From Piromyces finnis (taxonomy: Eukaryota > Neocallimastigomycota > Neocallimastigomycetes > Neocallimastigales > Neocallimastigaceae), in assembly GCA_002104945.1 (NCBI GenBank), contig MCFH01000001.1, positions 1,763,001 to 1,827,000 on the forward strand: a stretch of 64,000 nt of DNA, given 5' to 3'. This document shows, one piece after another, positions 25,104 to 37,680 of this stretch (positions are counted from its first letter, which is position 1; each line of letters starts with the position of its first letter). The notes under the pieces are model-generated. The model ran no database searches. It had not been told where the DNA came from and saw nothing but the letters and a program-made list of their open reading frames with translations. The position numbers and the translations under genes are program-made.

Positions 25104-27532
25104 ATGTTTAATTTAAATATTTTAATATTATGTTTGACAGTACTTTTATGTAAAGTTTTTTCATTCCAAGTTAGAATGCAAACTTTATATATTACAGATG
25201 GTACTGTTAATTCAATTGTTCAAACCATGTTAAATAGTTATGGTATTCCATTCGATGCTATTACTTTACCTATCGAATCTGTTTTTCTTGAAGATGAAAC
25301 AGGTGCTTTATATAATTCTATTGTTATAGAAGGAGCAACTTCTTCAAACTTCCCAGAATCACTTAAAGCTCAAATTGAAGAATATCAAAAGAAATATAGT
25401 ATTAGAGCTGCTTATTTAAACTGTGAACCTGATACTTCAAAAGGTTTTGCTGCTTCATCTCCAGTATCAACTGTTGATGGAGCTAGTTTGACTTCAGAAG
25501 GTATTAGTATGGCTGAAGAACTTCAAATGAAGGGTAAAGATGTCATATTTGAAATTCCAAATTCTTCAACGTAAGTATAAATTTTTATTAATATAATAAT
25601 TTTTTTGAATAAATTTTATATTCGTTTTATTAAATAAAATAAAATTTAATCATGTTTTTAATATCAGTGACTCTGCTGGTGTTGTTACTCCCTCAACACA
25701 TTATTTAGCAACAATTACTGAAAAAGAGAATTTCGTTGAATTTATGAAATATAATAATAATGAAGCATCATGTGCTGGTGCTATTTATAAGAAGGATGGT
25801 GTTTGTAATATGTATCTATTTATTCCATTTATTGATAGTATTGCTGGTTTTTTCACAAGTCACTTCTGGATTAATTGGACTTCTAATGGTATTGTTAATG
25901 GTTTTAGAAGAATTTATTTAGGTGTTCAAGTTGATGATTATTTTGCAGATAATGTTATCAATGCCCTTTTAAATCAAAATCGTACTTATAGAACTACTAT
26001 AGATGATATGAAAGGTATTTCTGATTGGCAAAAAACTATTACTAACCGTATGCCAAAGGGTTCTTTTTACAAAACTGAATTAGCTATTAATAGTATTCCA
26101 ATTTTAGTTGCTGCTGAACATAAACAATACGAAATTAGAAACTGGGAACTTACACCACAAGAAGATGCTTATATTAAACCATTGAATGAAATTGGTGATC
26201 AAAGATGGAGTGGTAATGAAGATACTGATTGGGATCCAGAAGCTTTAAAGAAAGATACATTATATAATTACTTTGCTAAAAATCAAGAAACTCAACAAGA
26301 TTTCTTCTGGCTTACACACACATTTAGTCACGAAAATCTTGATTATGCTTCGAAATTCGATGTTGAAAATGAAATTGGATTAAATATTAAAATGGCTAAT
26401 ACTAATTATTTAGATATGTATGATAAGGACTATTTCTCACAAAATAGTATTGTATGCCCAGAAATTAGTGGTTTACACAATGGACATTGTTTAGAAGCTT
26501 TCCATGAATATAATGTATTCTATGGTGTCGGTGATACTTCTCGTGCTGATATTACAAATATGACTAACCCATATATACCAATGATGACTACAATGGAAAC
26601 TTCAAACTTTGAAGGATTTATGGTTATTCCACGTCAACCAACTCAAGTTTATTGGGATATTGATACTGTCGAAGGTACTGTTGCATATTATAACAACTTC
26701 TATCAAACCAATGCTACTTGGAATGAAATTTTAGATCGTGAAGCATTACATGTTACTAAACTTTTCTTACAATTGAGACATGATCCATATATGTTCCATG
26801 AAGTATATTGATTATAAATTTTTATATATAATAATTATATGTAATATAAATAAAGAGAATAAATTAATTAATATATATTTATATCATAGGGTAATCTTCG
26901 TAATGCTGATTTCCAAGATGTAACAATTAATGGTGCTACTGGACATTATGGTTTATTACAACAATGGGTTGAAAGAATTGTTGAAGAAATTACAAAGTAA
27001 TTAATATTAATGAAATTAAAATATCGTATTATATTAATCAATTGCTAGAACAAGAAATTAATGCATAATTTTAATGATAAATTGTTGAAATAGGTATGTT
27101 GATTGGCCAATTATTTCTTTAAAGATGGATGATCTTGCTCAAACTTATATTAAGAGAATGGACCGTATAAAGTGTAATCCAGAATATAGAATTATTGTAA
27201 ATGAGGATACTAGAGTTGTTCAAAGTATTGAAATTCAAGCTTCTGGAGCTTGTGAAGTTCCATTATTCCTTAGTAAAGGTGGTGAAATTGATAAGTCATC
27301 AGTTGATAGTATTGAACAATTTGGTAATGATCCAAAGACTGCATGGATTAAGCTTAATGGGGCTCCAAAATCAGTAAAGTTTGTTGGAGATCTTTTATGG
27401 GATGGCGATACTCAATCTTTTTGGAGTAAATATCGTTTTATTATACTTGGAATTGTTTTCATTTTATTTGTTTTATTAGTCGTATTATATTTATTTATTA
27501 GTAAAAAGAAGTATGTTTTTGATAAGTTATAA
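25104..27532 (+). CDS. secreted, membrane-anchored polysaccharide deacetylase of the Agd3/CE18 type
   Basis: Enzymes of this fungal family remove N-acetyl groups from amino-sugar polymers at the cell surface; Agd3 acts on galactosaminogalactan. Four exons, 25104-25570, 25668-26802, 26890-26996 and 27094-27532, give 715 residues. A signal peptide (hydrophobic to about residue 20) comes first. The catalytic domain contains VDDYF (Asp245, Asp246), matching the family base and metal ligand, and HTFSHENLD (His373 and His377), the HxxxH metal site. GLHNGHCLE and a VYWDIDT segment follow, also as I remember the family. Unlike a plain secreted enzyme, the C-terminus has a single transmembrane helix (about 685-707) followed by SKKKYVFDKL, a stop-transfer tail. 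An alternative donor at 27501 (GTAAAA) could instead splice to the exon at 27864. The substrate in this organism is unknown. Confidence 0.85.
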
Positions 27533-27686
27533 ATTTATATAATATCTACTCTAAGAATGATATTATAATTTAAAAAAAGAGTTTAAAAGAAAAAGGAGAA
27601 ATTTTAATTTTTAATATTTATTTTTCTATTATATCTAATTATTAAAAATATATTTATATAAAGGGAATTATAGATTAAGTTCATTA

Positions 27687-28267
27687 ATGAAAAAAAAAAT
27701 CTTTTCCCTTTTTTATAAATATATTAGTTTTATTTTTATTTAAAAGTATCTTTATTATTATTCTTTTTCCTTTTTTTAAATTATAATTAATTAAATATAT
27801 AGAGTGAAAAATGTTATAATTGTAAATATACTAATAATAAATTTTATTATTATATAATTGTAGACAATCAGGATATATCAAAGGGAACACAAAATAGTCC
27901 ATTTAATGACATTACTAAAGCTAACACAACAACCACTGAAAATACTCCAATTAACCAAAACACAAATAATGAAGGCACTTCAACTAAAGTGATTGCATCC
28001 ATCACTTATAGCGAAAGGAGCCAAGAACCAACTGTTGATATTATAGTACCATCAAATGTACAAATTCAAGAAGCATCTCTCCCAGCACACGTTAAAGTTA
28101 CTCATTCTGATACAATTGATTCACAGGATGCTTCATTCTTTAATGACCCAGATAATATTCCTGTTTTAATTTGGAAATGGGGATGGGATAGTGTTAAAGG
28201 TTATTGGGAAACATGGACATGGGAAAAAGTTAGCAAACCTGTTAAAAGATTTTTAAAAACTAATTGA
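27687..28267 (+). CDS. orphan exon (27864-28267) encoding a 133-residue C-terminal region, start uncertain
   Basis: From 27864, just after a TTGTAG acceptor, a frame of 133 codons runs to TGA at 28267 with clearly coding composition. It is Thr/Asn-rich at first and ends in a Trp-rich segment (KWGWDS, ETWTWEK). It has no ATG at its start and needs an upstream phase-1 exon. There are two candidates. One is a tiny exon 27687-27726 encoding MKKKIFSLFYKYI, signal-peptide-like, with donor GTTTTA. The other is splicing from 27500 inside the preceding deacetylase, which would replace its last 10 residues with a long cytosolic tail. Both keep frame. I recognise no domain. Confidence 0.5.
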
Positions 28268-29258
28268 AAAAATTCTTTTAAATTAATTTAAAATTACAAT
28301 TCTATCCTTTGACTTTTAATACTTATGATGATATAATACTGTATAATTTTTATATTATAATATCTTTATTATATCTAAAATTAATACATGAAATTTTTCA
28401 TTAATATATAAACAGTCCTTATTCCTTTAAAAATTATTTTATTTTTAAAGTGGATATGAAATACTATTATTTAAAATATAAATATAAAATAACTAATAAT
28501 AATATTTAAAATTTTATAATTTTTTAAATTTTTTATATATTTTTGTAATTATTAATTATAGTAACTAAAAAATAAAGTTTTATTAAAATAATCTAAATAG
28601 AAAATATTTAATTATATATTTTTAATTTAATATTTTAAGAATTGTCTCCAAGATAGAATCAAAAAAGATATGTTTAGTAATTTATGTAGTGAAGAAATAA
28701 GAATTATGTTGGAAGTTTATTCTATGAAATCCACAATATGAATTATATTCTATTTCATGTTAACTCTCAATAGGATAATCCTATCTAAATTATAATTATT
28801 TGATTCTGTATTATAATATCATTATAATTCTTATCATTTAAATATGTATCTGAATCCGAGTTTAATATATCTTTCTTCCCCAAGTAGAATCAATACTTTA
28901 AATAATAATCTTTGGCAAAAAAAAAAAGTGTATATATTATTGTAAAGTAAACTTTAAAAAAAGTTTTTATTAAAAATATTTAAGTTTTATTTTATCTTTC
29001 TGTTAATCTTTATTAAAAAAAAAAATAAAGTACTTTATTTTTTTTTCCTATTATATATAAATTTTAAAATTAGTTAAAATATTATATATTTTATTTAAGA
29101 AACTAAAAAAAAAATTTAAAATAGTTAAAAAAATAATATTTAATGTTATAGAATATATTTTTCTATATATATAAATCATACATGAAATATTTCAAAAAAA
29201 AAAAAAAAGAAAAAGTTTTTTTTTTTTTTTTTAAATTATTATAAATAAAATAAAGTAA
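28268..29258. other. intergenic with one coding-like fragment
   Basis: Mostly featureless. At 28631-28738 a 36-codon plus-strand frame (pieces CLQDRIKKDMFSNLC and IRIMLEVYSMK) has protein-like composition but no start or splice partner. It is probably a relic. Confidence 0.5.
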
Positions 29259-31836
29259 ATGTCTAGTAATATAGATTTAGGTAGTAATAATTCTAGTTCA
29301 AATAATGGACTACCACCACCTCATGTTTTAGCACAACTTCCATTGGCAGCAAGAATTGATTTATTATTTACTCCTAACTTATTAGCTGAATCTTTGATAT
29401 TTCTATTTTTTGCAATATATTATATACCATCATTAATATTGTATATAAAATATCGGGAGCATAGATTGATTCGTTACCGACAACCAAAAAATGTTATTAT
29501 AGTGGGTTGTATTTGTAGTGCTATTGGACTTAGTACACCTGTAATGATTTAGTTTTATAACATTTTATATGTAATATAGTATATAAAAAAGAATAATAAA
29601 AATTATTAGAATATAATATAAAGAGTAAATTATAAAAATTGAAAATTTGAAAACTAAAAGATAATTGAATGATTATATCAATTTCATTAATTTAAATAAG
29701 AAATTTACAAAATAAATACAACAAAATTTAATATCAAATAGTTATATATATAGATAAAATATAAAAGTAATTATAATTATAATGCCATTGCCATTATTAA
29801 TACTTTTCTTAAATATTATATATATATATTATAAAATCAAATACTGTTATATTATCAAAGATCATTCGTTATTTCAAATTTATTTGTCTAAGTATGATGA
29901 AAAAATATATATGAAAATAATTTTTAATAGTTAAATATAAAAACATGACATTAATTGCATTATATTACATAATTTAATTTTTAATTTCCAAATATCAAAA
30001 AGTCAACACATGGGTTATTAATACACTGATATTTTCTTTATATATATTGTATGTAAAGTGTTATATATCAAATATAATTATTGGACTTTATATTAAAATT
30101 AATGAATTTTTTAATTTTATAAAAATAATTATAGTACATTTTCAAGATATGTAAGAACCTTTTTTTTGCAAAGACTCAGTATATTTAAATTAAAATTCTC
30201 TGAAAAGAAAAATTCAAATATGGTGAATACATCAGTGAAAACATGTGAAATAAGTACGAAAGAACTTGAAGAAAATGTATCATCAGTAAAAACATCGATA
30301 AAAACAAATTCAGTAAATAAACTTAGTAGTAGTGCTTATTCCAAAGGCACAGGAAATGATAGTTTTAGCGTAATTGATCCAATTACTTATTTCAAAAGAT
30401 TAAATTTAATTATTAATAAGGTATATACTGTTAATAATAATACTTATTAATTTAAATTCTGTAATATATATATATAACTCATTATGTTAAAACCATTATT
30501 ATAATATTTCTAATTTATATTTTTTTAGTATATCACTATATATTTAGTTATTGTTCCACTTCTTTTTTTATTTATATATAGTATTGCCATTACCATTATT
30601 TATTGGGATAAAATGAAAGTAAATTGTGTAAATGAACTAAAGGCTACCAGTATACCGAAATTAATATTAAATATTACTATTATGACAACATCAATTTATT
30701 TCTTTTACCAAGCTTATTGCAAACAAAAATGGGATTTCGAATTTAGATTTGAATATACTTTATTTATTGCTGTTGTTGCTATATGTAATTTTTTTTATGA
30801 CTGAATTTATTTTTTCTTTCTAAAAAAAAAATATAGTTTTTAATAATTAATAATTTTATTATAAAAAGGTCTTACAGTAATGGAATTGACTATTAATGGC
30901 TATACATTTGATTTTATGGTACAATATAGAATTTATATATTCCAATTTTTATCATTAGCACTTCATGCTTCGTGTATTTATGAACCCTTAATTAAAATTT
31001 TACTTGATAACTTTAAAGAAAAAGAAAGCAAGGTTTTATTTTTATTTTTATTATTATAATGTTTAATATTTCAATATATTTTTATTAATCTAAATATCTA
31101 TACATCAATAATAATAAAAAAAAGTTAACCGAGGAAGAATTTTTAATGAAATTTTCAAATTCCAATTTTAAAGCTCAAATTAAAGTATAAATATTCATAT
31201 TTAAAAAAATAATAATAAAAAAAGAAAAATAATAATTTGAACAACTTCTTATTATTTACATATACTCTAGGAAATTGCAACAAATACTTTTTGTATTGAG
31301 AATGTATTATTTTTTGATGCTCATGTAGATTTAATGAATATGGTTATTTCTTATTATTCGAAAAGAAATACTATTGCATCAGCCGATAATAGTAAATCAA
31401 TAAAATAATATAATTATATATTATAAATCTATACACTATAATAAAGAAATTCATCATTTTTTAATTTATATTAATATTATTAGCTGGATATTCAAGTTCT
31501 GATATATTACATAAAAGTACAATTAACCCTGTTCTTTATAAGCCATTTGATAATATTTTCAAATCAAAGTATGAACAAATTTATAACTTATATATTAAAG
31601 AAGACGGTATTGCAGCAGTTAATATTAAATCCTCTACAATTAAAGCCATTGAAGAACAAATGGAAAATGATAATTATTCTTATCTTATGTTTAATCAAGT
31701 AATATATAATTATAATTATAATATTAATATTTATATATTAATACTTTTAATATTTTTGTATTTATAAAATATTTAGGCAGCTGAAGAAATTGGCGAACTT
31801 TTATATAATAATATATATTTAAGAATGAAAAATTAA
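29259..31836 (+). CDS. seven-transmembrane receptor fused to an RGS domain, copy 1
   Basis: Ten exons: 29259-29540, 29861-29891, 30003-30048, 30135-30420, 30529-30784, 30869-31032, 31125-31184, 31271-31391, 31484-31698 and 31777-31836. They splice in frame to 506 residues. Seven hydrophobic helices are visible, starting near residue 36 and including NVIIVGCICSAIGLSTP and NTWVINTLIFSLYIFTF. A polar loop of about 80 Ser/Lys residues lies between helices 3 and 4. The C-terminal part is an RGS domain (TEEEFLMKFS, CIENVLFFDAHVDL, IYNLYIKEDG, VNIKSSTIKAIEEQM), which speeds GTP hydrolysis by G-alpha subunits. This arrangement is the fungal RGS-receptor class (GprK-like). The gene sits 0.7 kb upstream of its closest paralogue. 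The ligand is unknown. Confidence 0.88.
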
Positions 31837-32148
31837 TATTATAAAAGGAATTTATAATATTAATTTAAACTTAGTTAATCAATCAATTAATAATTAATTT
31901 TAATTTATTTTTATATATTTATCTGCTTTTTATTAAAAATACTTTAATTATATTGTATTATGTAAATAAAAATGAAAAATGAATAATATTTTGATTATTA
32001 GAAATTTGTGTAAAATCAAATCAAGAAAAATATAAGAATTAATCTTAATATCATGGTTTATTATCAAAAATATTTTTCATTAATAAAAAATATGTATTTA
32101 TTTTATCAATATTAATTACTCTATATTGTATAAAGGTTAATGAATATG

Positions 32149-32187
<39 letters not shown>

Positions 32188-32560
32188 AAAGTATAATAAT
32201 TAAGTCATTTATGTTAGTTTTTTTTTTTTTTTAATGAACTTTAATAATTAATTTAAATAATTGGACTTGGTATTATACAATTTTATATAGATTTTTTTTT
32301 AAATTTTAAAAAGTATAATAAATTCAATTTCTAATATAATAAAACTAATTTTAGTTCTAATAATTATAATATTAGTAATTATGATTATAGAGAAACAAAA
32401 CAAAATTATGATTGATATATTGGTTTATCATTAAAATAAAATTATATTTTTTCTTATGATATTTTGGAACTTTTAGTATTTTAATTTCCACTATCAATAT
32501 TATTTCCTATTATATACATAATTTTTTTTTCTTTTAGAGTTACAAAAAAAAAAAAAAAAA
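31837..32560. other. spacer between tandem receptor genes
   Basis: A/T-rich, with a poly-T tract of about 32 bases at 32152-32183 and a poly-A run directly before the next ATG. Nothing else is recognised. Confidence 0.7.
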
Positions 32561-34975
32561 ATGTCAAAACAAATTAATCCGAATGCTGGCGGACCGCCAA
32601 AAATAGTCCTTATTGATATGTATTTTGAACCAAATAAAACTGTCGAATTTGGTATATTAGGGTTTACAATATTATTTTATATTCCAGCTTTAATATTATA
32701 TATTAAAAATCGGGATAATATTATCATAAAGTATCGACAACCGAATAATGTTATTTCTGCTGCAATTCTGAGTGGAACAATTAGTATTCTTACTCCAGTA
32801 ATATTTTATTAATTAAAAATTTATATATAATAATTATTCTAGAAAATGAATATATATTTATATTTATAAAAATTTTATTTATAGATTATTCGTTGTGTTA
32901 AAGTTCCATGTCTATGTAAGTTTCTTTAATTGTAATATTGAAATGAAATAAATAATCTATGAAATATTAATTTATATGTTATATATATATTGAATTTTTA
33001 TATAATTTTAGTTAATACATGGATTATTAATTCATTAGTATTTAGCTTTAGTATTATGTACTTATCCATTACAACATTAATATTTCATTAATTTAAATAT
33101 ACATATATGATATACTCATTGATATTTATAATAATAATATATATGTATAAAAAGTACATTCTCCAGATATATTAGAACTTATTTTATGCAAAGGTTAAGT
33201 ATATTTAAATTAAGATTTGGTGAAAAAAAAGCAAAAACAACAGAAAAAGAAGATAATTCAAAAATGGGATCATTAAAAAATAAAGATAATGAAACTAAGG
33301 ATATATCATTAAAAGCAGGTTCATTTACGAAGTCTAAAAATAATAGTAGTTTTACATATAATGCAACACTTGATAATTTTGGAATAATAGATCCAGTATT
33401 ATATTTTAAAAGGTTAAATTCAATTATTAATAAGGTAATTTAATAATTTAAACCTATTTATTTTTAGTATGCTGAATTATTGAATATATTTCATTTAAAC
33501 CAGTATTAAAAATTAATTCTAAACCTGTTATTATGAAATTATGTATGGATTATATTTATAGAAAATTACAGTTTTTGTTGTCATATTTCCAGTTATGTTT
33601 ATTATTATTTATACTACAATTATTACAATAACAAATTTTTCTGAAATGAAAAGAGCATGTGTTAATGAACATAAAGTAGTTGGAACTCCAAAATTAGTCT
33701 TAAATATATTGATTTGTGTATCATCACTATATTTATTTTATCAAGCCTACATTAAACAAAAATGGGATAAGGAATTGAAAATTGAATATACCACATTTGT
33801 TATAGTTGATTTTATTTGTAAAGAATCTATTCTACAGATAAATATGATAATTTAAAAATTTTTATTTAAAATATATTGAATAATAATCAATTACTATTTT
33901 TTATTATAAAATGCTATTTTTTTTTTATAATATATAGGTACTATTATAATGCAATTAACAGTTCATGGTTTGTTGGGTGATAATATGTTGAAATATAGAG
34001 TATATATATTTCATGTTTTTTCAGCAATTGTTCATTTAATGTGTGTTATTGAACCGGTGGTAAAAGTGTTGTATTATAAAATAAGAAAAGTTGACTTAAA
34101 GGTAGATATATTAATTTATTACTATTATTATCATTATAGATATTCTTTATAATAACAATAGTTTTATTAGAATTTTGTTATTTATTAAATAAAATCTTAA
34201 TATATTTATTTGTTATTAATCGATACAGTTAACAGAAGAAGAATTTTTATATCGTTTAAATAATTCATCGTTTAAAGCTCAAGTCAAAGTATAATTAACT
34301 TGAAATATTAATAAATTTTTTAATAAAGAATTAATTAAATAACTAATAAGTTTTGTTAATATAAATTTAAAGGATATTGCAATACACACCTTTTGTGTTG
34401 AAAATATATTATTCTTTGAAGCACATTTAGATTTAATGAATATGGTTATTAATTATTATGTAAAGAAAAATAATACTATAGATAATAGTAATGGTAATTT
34501 AAAAATTATTTATAAAATTAATATATTTATACCATTAACGTTTTTTTATAATAATATAAAATATAATATTCTATTAATTTAATTTTCATTTTCAATTTTA
34601 TAAAGGCACTTTTTCTAGTTCAGACATCTTACATAAAAATACAATTAATCCTGTATTATATAAGCCATTTGAACTTACTTTTAAACCACAGTTTGAAAAA
34701 ATATATAATTTATATATTAAAGAAGAAGGAATTGCTTCCGTAAATATTAATGCATCAACTGTTAAGACAATTGAAGAACAAATGGAAAATAATAATTACT
34801 CTTATTTAATGTTCAGTCAGGTAATTATAATAATAGATCTAATAGATATGGTATGAAAACAAAACAAATATTAAAGAATAATATATATATATTTATAATA
34901 TCTAAGGCTGTGGAAGAAATTGGTGAACTTTTATACAGTAATATATACCCAAGAATGAAATTTTATGATGAATAA
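32561..34975 (+). CDS. seven-transmembrane receptor fused to an RGS domain, copy 2
   Basis: Ten exons: 32561-32797, 32885-32915, 33012-33057, 33155-33434, 33562-33817, 33938-34101, 34229-34288, 34373-34493, 34606-34820 and 34907-34975. They give 492 residues. Seven of the ten exons (31, 46, 256, 164, 60, 121 and 215 nt) have exactly the same length and phase as in copy 1, so this is a tandem duplicate. The shared signature KYRQPNNVI follows helix 1, and the RGS part (CVENILFFEAHLDL, IYNLYIKEEG, VNINASTVKTIEEQM) is the best conserved. The cytoplasmic loop and the N-terminus differ most: copy 2 has the short MSKQINPNAGGPPK start, copy 1 a Ser/Asn-rich one. That is consistent with divergence in ligand or coupling specificity (inference). 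Confidence 0.88.
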
Positions 34976-35762
34976 AGTATTATTTTCAAATATATAAATA
35001 TATGTTAGTGTTTAAATTATGTATCATAGAAAGAAAGAAAAAAGTATTGTATTATTAATTAATTTTGAATAATTATCCAAGTTATATAAATATCTTACAC
35101 ATATTAATAGTAAAAAGTGTAATTTTATTTCAATACATCAAATTTTTTCACCATCTTTGACTTCTTTCAATAATTTATTATGATAAATCAAAAAAAGAAA
35201 AAAAAATGCAATTATTATATAAATAATATTATTTATACAAATATATATATTTTTTTATTCATAAATATAACAGATAACTTAGATCACTAGAAAATTAAAT
35301 ATCTTATAAACAAAAGAATTATTATATATTTTATTGTATTTTTTATTTGTATTTGTATATTTTACAATTCTGTAGTTAATCATATATATATTAATTACAT
35401 ATAAAGAATTTATTACTATATTATTTATATTTTAGTTATATAAAATTCATACTATATATATATTATAAATTATTTAATTAAATAAACGATGATAAAAAAA
35501 AATACAGTAAATAATTAATGCCGTTTTATTTTTATTTGTATTACTATTGACCTTTTTTTTTTATTTTTTATTTAGTATTTAGTAAAAAGCTTTACAAAAT
35601 TATATTATTAATATTGTTATTATATATTTTTTTTTAGTCAATATTTAATTATAATCAATTAAAATGTATATACATATTTTAGTATTTTCTATATTATTTT
35701 TATATAAAGAAAATATAAATAATCTAATTTTCCCCGCCGCTATTGAATTATTTTAATTTCCA

Positions 35763-36015
35763 AATTAAAGAAGATATTACAATAATTAATATTAATTTAT
35801 CAACTGTTAATGTCATTAAATAATAAATGGAAAATAATCACTTCATCTATATATGCTGCCTAGCGAAGTAAAGTAATTTTAAAATAAAATATATTTATAA
35901 AAAGTTTATATAATTTATTTAAGTATTATAACTATTACCATTTTAAACTAAAAAATAAGAAGAGAATTTTTATATAGCAATATATATCCAAAAATATAAT
36001 ACTTTTGAATTAAGG
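35763..36015 (+). pseudogene. remnant of a third 7TM-RGS receptor gene (last two exons)
   Basis: 35763-35870 aligns by eye with exon 9 of copy 2. Shared words include TTAAAGAAGA, AATATTAAT, ATCAACTGTTAA and AAATGGAAAATAAT, but the frame is broken (for example ATTAAATAATAAATGG where copy 2 has ATTGAAGAACAAATGG). 35955-36015 resembles exon 10 (TTTTTATATAGCAATATATATCC against TTTTATACAGTAATATATACCC in copy 2), at about the right intron distance. Earlier exons are not recognisable. The remnant lies about 0.8 kb downstream of copy 2. Confidence 0.7.
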
Positions 36016-37544
36016 AGTCATTTTAAAAAAAAGTGTATATAACTAAAATATTAAAACATTATAATTTTTTAAGAATAACAATGGATTTTTATATATTAAT
36101 TTATGCCATTCATATTCTTATCATGACTATTTTTTATTTTAATAACTATTATATCCACTTAATATCATAAATAACAATTAAAATTATATATATAAAAAAA
36201 ATTAAAAGGATTTGTTCCTCTTAAAAATAATAATTATAAAATAAATTAATTTGATTATTATAGATATTTATAATTATAAAAAATAGATAATTATAATAAC
36301 TATTATTAACATAAATATTATTTCCCTTATTACTATTATCCATAACATTTGAGCTAATCTTTAGATATGTTATAGTTAGTTCAATTTATTTGTATATTTT
36401 CCAACTTTTGATAATTAATAAATTAATAATAAATAAATAAAAAATAATATTATTAATAATATTTCTTAAAGTCATAAATATGTTTATTTTTCTTTTTCTT
36501 TTTGAATTTCAACAGTTTTAAATTTTTCCTTTTTTTTCTTTGATTTTTACTTTTTTATTTATATCTTTGGAATATTCCTTTTTAATTCAAAAAGATTATT
36601 TTATATTCTAACCCTTTTATGTTTTTAAAATTTAACTTTTTAAAGTTTATTATATATTAAACAATATTAAGTGATCAATATTCAATCAAATTGTGTGAAA
36701 AATAATAATTTCATATGAAAATTTTTATATTTAAAAATAACTAAAATTTTATTTACATTTTAAAAATATTCAAGTGTTCAATAATAAATATAACAAATGA
36801 ACTTGAATAAGTGTAACAAATAATGAAATGCTATTATTTTTACTACTTATAAATAATTTATGACAATATTGCTAATTTCTATTAAAATAAATTATCAATT
36901 ATTTGATGTTCTCAAACATACCAAACATATGAATAAAAACATTAAACATTCAATTTTTATAAGGTGATAATTAAAACTATTTATAATCATTGTTAATAAT
37001 TTTAATCTTAATAGAGCTATCAATAAATTGTATTGGTTGAAAATTATTTTTAATTGAGAATTCTTGAGTGGATTTATTATTATAATTTTTTTTGATATTG
37101 TTTTTAGATTTAATATGAATTAAGGTTTATTATGTATAATAGTTGGATAACTCATTTAAATGAAACATCAAAAGTTTCTTTTATTGAAAGAGAAAAGAGA
37201 TGAAATATACGAAAGTAAGGAACAATGAATTAATTATTTTATAAAACATTTAATAATACTATTACGCATAGAACATATAAATATTATTTATTTTAATTTT
37301 AGAATAGAAGGAATAAAAAAATTCTAGCACTAATTTTTTTTCATAGTAATCCTACATATAAACCAAAGGAAAAATGACTTAATAAATTTCATAGTATAAG
37401 AAATGGACAAATAATAAAGTGATAACGTAATAGTTTTAAATCAGTTTAAACCTAATATTATCCATGTTTTGATTCTATTTTTTTACATCTACTTTTTTTC
37501 TTTGTTACTAAAAAATTCTACATTTTATTTATATATTTCTAGAG

Positions 37545-37680
37545 TTGTATACAACAATAATTATTAACAGGTTATTGTTTTATATATACAATTATGTACG
37601 CTTATATATTTTTATAATCATGTATAGCAATAATTATCAACAGCTTCTGTTATTGCTTTGCTAATATGATCCATACATAA
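37545..37680. other. pair of related hairpins with a compensatory base change
   Basis: Hairpin 1 has arms AACAATAA (37553-37560) and TTATTGTT (37572-37579), with outer TGTATA/TATACA. Hairpin 2 has arms AGCAATAA (37626-37633) and TTATTGCT (37650-37657), with outer ATGTAT (37620-37625) and ATACAT (37673-37678). The loops share TTATNAACAG. One arm pair changes A:T to G:C on both sides. Confidence 0.5.
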
